Origin: Madurella fahalii
Taxonomy: Eukaryota; Ascomycota; Sordariomycetes; Sordariales
DNA length: 64,000 nt
Assembly (NCBI GenBank): GCA_029876055.1
Contig: CM056876.1
Span: forward strand, 5,146,001 to 5,210,000
Reading direction: 5' to 3'
The notes beneath the pieces were generated by a model, which worked only from the letters and a program-made list of their open reading frames with translations, searched no databases and was not told the DNA's origin. A program made the translations under genes and the position numbers. Below, in pieces: positions 57,927 to 64,000 of the stretch. Every line of letters begins with the position of its first letter. Position 1 is the first letter of the stretch.

Positions 57927-58763
57927 ACCCACGTAGAGGCCCGTCACGTTGCGTAGTATTCCCCGAGTAAGGACAATGCGCCGGATATGCAGACTCACCG
58001 CCTCGCCGCTGTTGCCCGTCGTCTTGGTAGAGGTTGGTCGGCGGAGAGGCTGCGGGCGAGCTGCAGGGTTCGCTGCCGCGGTGCAGGTGCAGCCTCACAT
58101 CTATAACTGCGGCTGCCACCTCCCAGCCTGCAATATCAAAATGCCGGGCTGTTCCAGACGTGGCACTTAAGAGCTCGGTCAGAATGGAGGATGGTAGACC
58201 GCCTCTTTCGCTGGCCATGGCGAAGCGCAACCCAACTCCATCTGCCATTGGTGCTGTCTCACTGCACCGCGCCGGGATTCGATGTCTCGTGGTCGTGCCC
58301 ACGGACCAACGCCGATCTGGCCGGTTAGCCGCAAGGCCGCTCCGAATTCAGCCGTGCCAGCGGCCTTGCTCTCTTTGGGGAATCATGCCCGTGCTTGCCG
58401 GCAGCGCGGGACAGATTCCCAGGCGTGAAACTCCCGGGGTGGCGGACAGGGCACAGGGTTTGGCCCGATGTTACCGCAGGCGTTTGCTTGCAGGGTCTCG
58501 CTCACCGACCGGATTGGTTCAGCGCTCGATGGCGGCGGCCCGGGGTCGCAAACACGCCATCGCAATTGTACATTAACGCCAGCCGGTTGCCCGCGGGACA
58601 GACTCTTGTCAATCGACACGATTGAGCAGGCGGATTGCCGCATCGAGTGTTCCTGGCACTATACAGCGTGGCATCGTCGAGACGAGGCGCAGTGAAGGTC
58701 GTCCCGTGTGCGCGAGTACGAGCAGGTTCTGAGAAGCTTGTCCAAACCCTGACGGCTGGGCTG

Positions 58764-58778
58764 CCCCCCCCCCCCCCC
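58764..58778 (+). repeat. 15-C homopolymer
   Basis: This is a second run of 15 C, about 850 bp from the first, in the same gene-poor region. Confidence 0.8.
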
Positions 58779-60003
58779 AAGTTCGATCCTAGGCTAGCGT
58801 GTGATCTTTGCTTTTTCTTCTTGAGCCGCCAGCCGAACCTCTCCCCCCCCCTGGCGACCCCAATTTTCCCCAACGTCGCCTGCCCCACTGATTGGCCGTG
58901 GCTGGGAAGATCTCTTTCCGACAACAAAACATGGGTAGAGGGGACGTCCGTCCACATGGAGAGATCGGAAGAGCTACCGCATGTGATAAGGCACGACGTT
59001 ATCGGTTCATCGCGGGACGCCCAGTCGTCAGTACGAGGCGGTGTCTCCTGCAGGTTCTAGATAAGGGATCGATAGTATGTGCGGGTGCGCATCGACGCAT
59101 CACGCATCACGCATGCCCAAGTCGGCTAGGGGGGACCGAGGACCCCAAAACAGGCTCGCCAGCTCCCCCAGGTCCCGTCCCCGCGAAGTCGCCATCCCGT
59201 GTCACATCCCAATCTTCCGGAAGATTCCTGCGCTCTCCCGAGGCGGCGATGCCGCTTTGGTCGACACGGCAATGCGGCGGCTGTCGTTGAGCCTTGCTGG
59301 AGCCTGCTGCTCCGTTTCATGTGGTCGAAGACACCCTTGTCCTGCCATGTGCAGAGATCGTTGGCCATAGGGCCGGCAAAATGGACGGTGCATGTCGACT
59401 AAACCCCAGCTAGACAGACCCTGTTTCTAGTAGCGGCCGAGCTAGCCTGTGGCCGGTAGGATTCGTCACTCATGGACGTCGAGAAGGAATTTTTTACAGG
59501 CATTCTCCGGACGGACGGCCAGAGGCCTCGGCGACACGCCCCCATGGCTGGGGTGGACCTTGAGCCACTACCGGGCCGTTTAGGAGGACCCTGTCGTGGA
59601 GCAGGACGTCAGGGTCGGATTGGGGTAGAAACTGGTGGGGTTCTCGAGTTGGAGACCTGGACCACGCTTCGCTCTTCAGCGGACTCGGGTGTGTCCTCCG
59701 CACGAAGATCCGTCACGGATAGAGTCTCGAGGGCAATCATTTCTCTCCCGGTGATGGCCGTCACGGCCGTTAGAGGGGGGTTCCAAAGTCTGGGAATGGC
59801 CACCGCGAGTCGGCAAGGGTAGCACTCGGGAGCATTGGTGCGGAGACGCATCTGTAGTACAGAGTCGCACAAGACGCACTCAAGCGCACCCCAGGCTGCC
59901 GTTGGACTCATTTTTCTCAGGGCCGTCGGCCAAACGGCGAGCGGCCAGCCGTTCGTAGCGTTTCGCGTAGAGCCGGCGGTGCGGCAGAGGCTCGGGGAGA
60001 GCG

Positions 60004-60040
60004 GGAGAGCAGGGAGAGCAGGCAGAGCAGGCAGAGCAGA
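60004..60040 (+). repeat. imperfect GAGCAGGCA tandem repeat
   Basis: About four imperfect copies of a 9-10 nt AGAGCAGG-type unit lie in tandem. It is a small purine-rich minisatellite with no coding context. Confidence 0.6.
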
Positions 60041-62000
60041 TGGTAGCGTTCCCACGATGTGGTCAGCGGCCGCTTAGCTAGGTGAAGTCGAAGATGCGAG
60101 CGAGGCTCTATTTGTGGCGGCCGTAGATCCTGCGGTAAATGGGGCGGGGAGCCAACCTCTTGCAATTTGTGGGAGCCAAGTGACGCAAGGTGTGGGATGA
60201 GCACTTCGGTAGGAATTGCGGTTTCCCCCCCCTTTCCCTTACCAGAGATTCTGCTTTTTGGTGAGGTACAGTACCGCGGTTCGCTGCGGTCAACCTCAGT
60301 TTTCCTTTTTTACTTTTCCCCTCTCTCGTCATCGTCATGAACAACCGACCCCACACACACCTTCGGCACGCTCTCCCCCCTGCTGCCCTGTTCTCCAGCC
60401 CAGCACCTCGACGACCCGTCCCTCCCCACCGTCGAGACCTGCCAGATGGTATCTAATCGATATTTCCGCTGCCGCTGTGGGAGCAGCGGCACGGCTCCTC
60501 AACCTGCGGTGCGCGCCAACTCCGGGACCGGATGCTGACCGTGGGACGAGCGACCCACGCAACGGTCGACGGGAGAGCTGCCGATATATCGTCATATCCT
60601 GGGCGCGGTCGCAGCAGCCGGGAGCAGTGTAGCCTCGCTAAGCCCTGGAACAGCCGGTCCTCACGCCGTCTTCCGCCTGATATTGCCATGATTGCCCTGT
60701 CTCGCGCGGGCTACGGACTGGCCAGCGATGGCGTGCGCGTTTGGCCGCCAGCTATTCGCTGCCGCCCTCCCTGTCAACGGGCGGCCGAGCAGACACTTTA
60801 TGGCCCGAGCACGTTTGCTCGTACCGTCGGTACCGCGCGCCACAAGTCTACCATGGTACTTCTCCACCCATCGACGCCTGCATGGTCGCTGCATGGAAGC
60901 AGCTTCGCTCCCCCATGCATCGAAATCCCGGAACCCGCAGCTCCTTCTTCTGCTGCGGTTTGCCATCGCCAACTCCACCCACGGCTCGAGCAGGCCCAGA
61001 CAGGAAAGACGGTCGCCCCAAGTGCTCCCGGATCGCATCAGGACTGGCCCGACTCGGCCGCGGACCGCAGGCATGCCGTGCGTCCAAACCACAATCAGCA
61101 CCAGCGCACCACTCACGGTTGGCCAGCAGAGAGGCAGAGAGGGCGAGGGACAGCGAGAGAGGGAGAGCGAGACGGGGCGCATCTGCGCCGTCGGGGGGGG
61201 GTGTCCCTGGCGTCTGCAGCCGGCTCCGGCTCCGGCTGAGCGCACTATCCATGGGATGTCGCGATGCTCCCGCCCAACGTCGATAGACAAGGGTAATGTG
61301 GCTCCCGTCGCTAACGTGCACCATGTTATCCCGAAATTATGGGGTACTCTCGGAGCTTCTCTGAAGCGCATTGCGCCTAGCCGCTTTTCGCAGAGATAAC
61401 TGGTCGATATCTGACTGGTGAAGGCCGGCCGAGCGCGCTGCTCTGGCTCCAGAGCCCACCGCCTCGACATCCGCACCTGGACCTTGCCTATCCCCTTGGT
61501 CTCTTGTACGCTTTCCTGCCGACTGCCTCGTCGACACCCCGGACGATGCGCATGGCAGATTGACACATCGCCGCACGTCAGTTATTCGTGTCATGGCCGC
61601 CAAACCATTAAAGAGTGGGGGTCCTTCCCGGCCTCTTCTCTGTCTCTGAGCATCTGCCCTCTTCGCGACGCCCCCCTCCGAGTTCCCGCCCTCCTGGTTG
61701 TAGTCGCCGGGTGCTCGAACTCTTTCTCCTCTGCGTGCAAAGACTTTTTTTTGCCACCCATCACATTAGCAGCCATTCTTTTGCTCTCTTTGCTCCCGCA
61801 TCCCGCGCCCGCTGCCCCCCAGGCAGAGCCGCAGCCCTCCTCTGACAACGTAGCGAGTCTCTGGTCGCCCAGTCTGCGTCCCCGGACACCCCAGACCCCA
61901 CGCGGACGGCCCTCTTCGCGCCCTCTCGTTGGCCAAGCGCGCCGCTATCCCACCTCTCATCCCACTCTCATCCCACTTCCCCCGTCGTCGTCCTATCGAG

Positions 62001-63560
62001 ATGGCGCCCTCCGCTACAGGTGAGCCGGCGCCAATGCACCTACCCGTCGCCGCGAAAGCTTCAACCATCAATGCATCTGTCTTGCATGGGCCACGCGACC
62101 TGCGATTGGTAACGCTCTCCTCTCTTGTCACCCCATGTTCCCTGCTCCCCCGCAAAAAAAAAAAAAAAAAAAGCCATCTCAGATCTTGCCGTTACACAGA
62201 GTAGGGGTTCCTACCTTGGTTATTTTTGGCCGCCACGCCTCGCTCGCCAGGCTGGACGTCTTCCATTCCCACGGCAGCTCAGCTAACGCGACTGTGTGCA
62301 GGAACGGCGGAGTATTGAGGAGCCCGGCATTGGCGAGCTGCAAATCGCCGTCAAGACGACAGGCATTTGTGGCTCTGATGTCTCGTATTACAAGAAATTC
62401 GCCAATGGCGACCTTTGCGCCTGCATGCCTCTCTCGCTCGGCCACGAGTCGTCGGGTACCGTCGTCGCCATCGGGCCTCAGGTCACGGGCTTCAGCATTG
62501 GCGACCGCGTAGCCCTCGAGGTCGGCATTCCCTGCGGCCAGTGCGGCATCTGCCGCCAGGGCAGATACAACCTCTGCAAGCGCATGCGATTCAGGAGCAG
62601 TGCCAAATCGGTCCCGCACTTCCAGGGGACGCTACAAGAGCGCATCAATCACCCTGCTGCGTGGTGCCACAAGTGCGTTCACCCGACTTTTGCAACTGGG
62701 GCAGATAGCCCGATGCTGACAGGTCCCACAGGCTCCCCGAGAGCATATCTTTCGACACGGCTGCCCTCTTGGAGCCTCTGTCTGTCGCCATCCACGCCAT
62801 CAACCGGGCAAGCCCGACTCCTGGCTCGACGGCCCTGGTCATCGGAGCCGGCGCTGTCGGGCTGCTTACGGCCGCAATGGCGAGGCAAGCCGGATGCTCG
62901 ACGGTGACCATTGCCGATGTCGACCAGGGCCGTGTCGACTTCGCCATCGCCAAGGGCTTTGCGACCCACGGCTACGTCGCACCGAGGCCCATGCACACGT
63001 CGTCGAGTTGCTCGTCGTTGTACAGCGGCAGCAGCTCGGGCATGTCAACTCCGGACGGCATGATGACCCCGGCGAGCACCCTGTCGTTCCAGAGCCAGCT
63101 GGACTCTGCCAAGTCACTCGCTGCCGAAATGCTGGCGCAGACGAGTTCGCCGAGCCCGCTGTTCGTCGACGACGAGGACGACGGCGTCGACGTGACCTTT
63201 GAGTGCACCGGCAAAGAGGTGTGCATGCACACCTCGCTGTACGCCACCAAGCCGGGCGGCAAGGTGATCATGGTGGGGATGGGGACGCCCATCCAGACGC
63301 TGCCCATGTCGGTGGCGCACCTGCGCGAGATCGACATTCTGGGCATCTTCCGGTATGCCAACACGTACGCCACGGGCATCCGGCTGCTCTGCGCGCGGGA
63401 CAGGGTCGGCCGGGGCGCCGGCTACATCCTCCCGGACCTGGACCAGATGGTCACGCACCGGTTCAAGGGGCTGGATAACGCCAAGGGCGCGTTTGAGCTC
63501 GCCAGCCGGACAAGCGACGACGACGGCAACCTGGTGCTCAAGGTTGTCATTGAGGCCTAG
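62001..63560 (+). CDS. zinc-dependent polyol dehydrogenase, sorbitol/xylitol-type MDR
   Basis: Three exons: 62001-62108, 62302-62672 and 62732-63560, giving 435 aa. Catalytic zinc ligands are visible in TTGICGSDVSYY (Cys), SLGHESSG (His-Glu) and ALLEPLSVAIHA (Glu). The structural-zinc loop CGQCGICRQGRYNLC has four Cys. The Rossmann motif VIGAGAVGLLTAAMA binds the nucleotide, and the following IADVDQGRVDFA has an Asp at the strand end, suggesting NAD(H) preference. The family comprises sorbitol, xylitol and L-arabinitol dehydrogenases; which polyol is used cannot be read here. It is longer than the usual 350-380 aa because of a Ser-rich insert of about 65 residues encoded at 62991-63185. Phases match at each junction (CHK|LPESISF). 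Intron 1 (193 nt) contains a 19-A run. Confidence 0.88.
62154..62172 (+). repeat. poly-A run in intron 1 of the dehydrogenase gene
   Basis: Nineteen consecutive A lie inside the 193-nt first intron. The run's length is likely imprecise. Confidence 0.7.
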
Positions 63561-64000
63561 CCCCGCGGGGTTATCCTGCGGCCCCGATTTCCTTGCATCT
63601 CTCTCCTTGTATTTGAGCTCATTATATCCTCGATTTTCGTGCACATCGCAAAGCAACGATTATAGATGGACCGGGTGGGACGGCTTAATGAACGGCTATG
63701 ACGATATTTCGCGGCAAGGCTATCTGACTTGTGGTTTTAGAGCGTATGGATGCCGGCACTGGGATAGATAGATGGGACCGGGGTTTTTCTTCTCTTCTTT
63801 TTTTTTCCCCTTCGTGTTCGCTCTGTGTTTCTCTTCTATTTCCCCTGACCAGTCTTTTGGATCGAAAAGCGTGGATGTGGCGCGGTGCTGGTGCTGGTGC
63901 TGGTGCGGTTAAGAAGACTTTGAAGATTCACATCGAGGCGAGATGAGAGGGATGGGTGTCTCCTACGTGTAATCAACGCTTCATTTGCTGCTTACTCGGC
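63561..64000. other. 3' region at the right window edge
   Basis: This is the 3' flank of the dehydrogenase gene. It contains a short GGTGCT tandem (about four copies, 63883-63906) and T-rich stretches. No gene is seen running off the edge. Confidence 0.5.

Larger units (their letters stand above)
55684..62000. other. 6.3-kb gene-poor region
   Basis: This is the longest stretch without a recognisable gene. Long but unconvincing frames, such as 301 codons on the minus strand at 60661-61566 and 235 codons on the plus strand over the same DNA, overlap each other and have no domain, signal peptide or splice pattern. Landmarks are two 15-C runs, an imperfect GAGCAGGCA tandem array near 60004-60040, and a strongly pyrimidine-rich tract from about 61610 leading into the dehydrogenase gene. 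The last part probably holds that gene's promoter and leader. Confidence 0.45.

Noticed and set aside
60661..61566. 301-codon minus-strand frame with overlapping 235- and 181-codon plus frames
   Set aside because: All three occupy the same non-coding GC-rich DNA, with no domain, signal or splice pattern. At least two must be chance, and none stands out.

Overview
The window looks like chromosomal DNA of a filamentous ascomycete, most likely a Sordariomycete. Genes are on both strands and are broken by short introns, mostly 43-70 nt, with GTRAGT-like donors and CTRAY branch points. The recognisable proteins are fungal housekeeping orthologues (VPS17, END3, MEF2, TDP1, an Eps1-like disulfide isomerase, a Lam/Ysp-type sterol-transfer protein). 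I see no rRNA, tRNA, CRISPR array, intact transposon or viral element. The species assignment is inference from gene content and architecture.

Layout. 1-10.3 kb is gene-dense: an ER-membrane PDI (-), TDP1 (+), acyl-CoA-binding protein (-), an AIFM2/FSP1-like oxidoreductase (+) and END3 (-). 11-14.4 kb holds an unrecognised, probably nuclear coding frame on the minus strand that is split by one in-frame TAG. 15.3-21.1 kb has a divergent pair: a MIT-like coiled-coil protein (Atg38-like candidate) and a 1125-aa GRAM/VASt membrane-contact-site protein. 21.1-44.6 kb is gene-sparse, with a secreted intradiol dioxygenase, a large 2OG-Fe(II) oxygenase, a divergent YeeE-type sulfur transporter / persulfide-dioxygenase pair, and an intron-rich Thr-rich GPI-type glycoprotein. 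44.6-47.3 kb holds a membrane-anchored Kelch protein. 50.6-55.7 kb has divergent MEF2 (-) and VPS17 (+). After about 6.3 kb without a recognisable gene comes a zinc-dependent polyol dehydrogenase at 62.0-63.6 kb.

How genes work together. The clearest functional pair is at 34.0-37.3 kb: a YeeE/YedE-family transporter and a bacterial-type ETHE1/Blh hydrolase, transcribed divergently from a 1.1-kb intergenic region. In bacteria these families occur together in sulfide/persulfide detoxification operons, so a transferred or convergently assembled sulfur-detoxification module is plausible. VPS17 (retromer), END3 (endocytosis), the MIT protein and the Lam protein all act in membrane traffic or lipid transfer, but they are not clustered as a system.

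Data-quality note. Two otherwise intact genes (MEF2 and the glycoprotein) each lose frame by exactly one base in a short G/C run, and adding one base would restore a family-consistent C-terminus. Exon boundaries given here come from reading splice signals and codon phase by eye; none was checked against transcripts.
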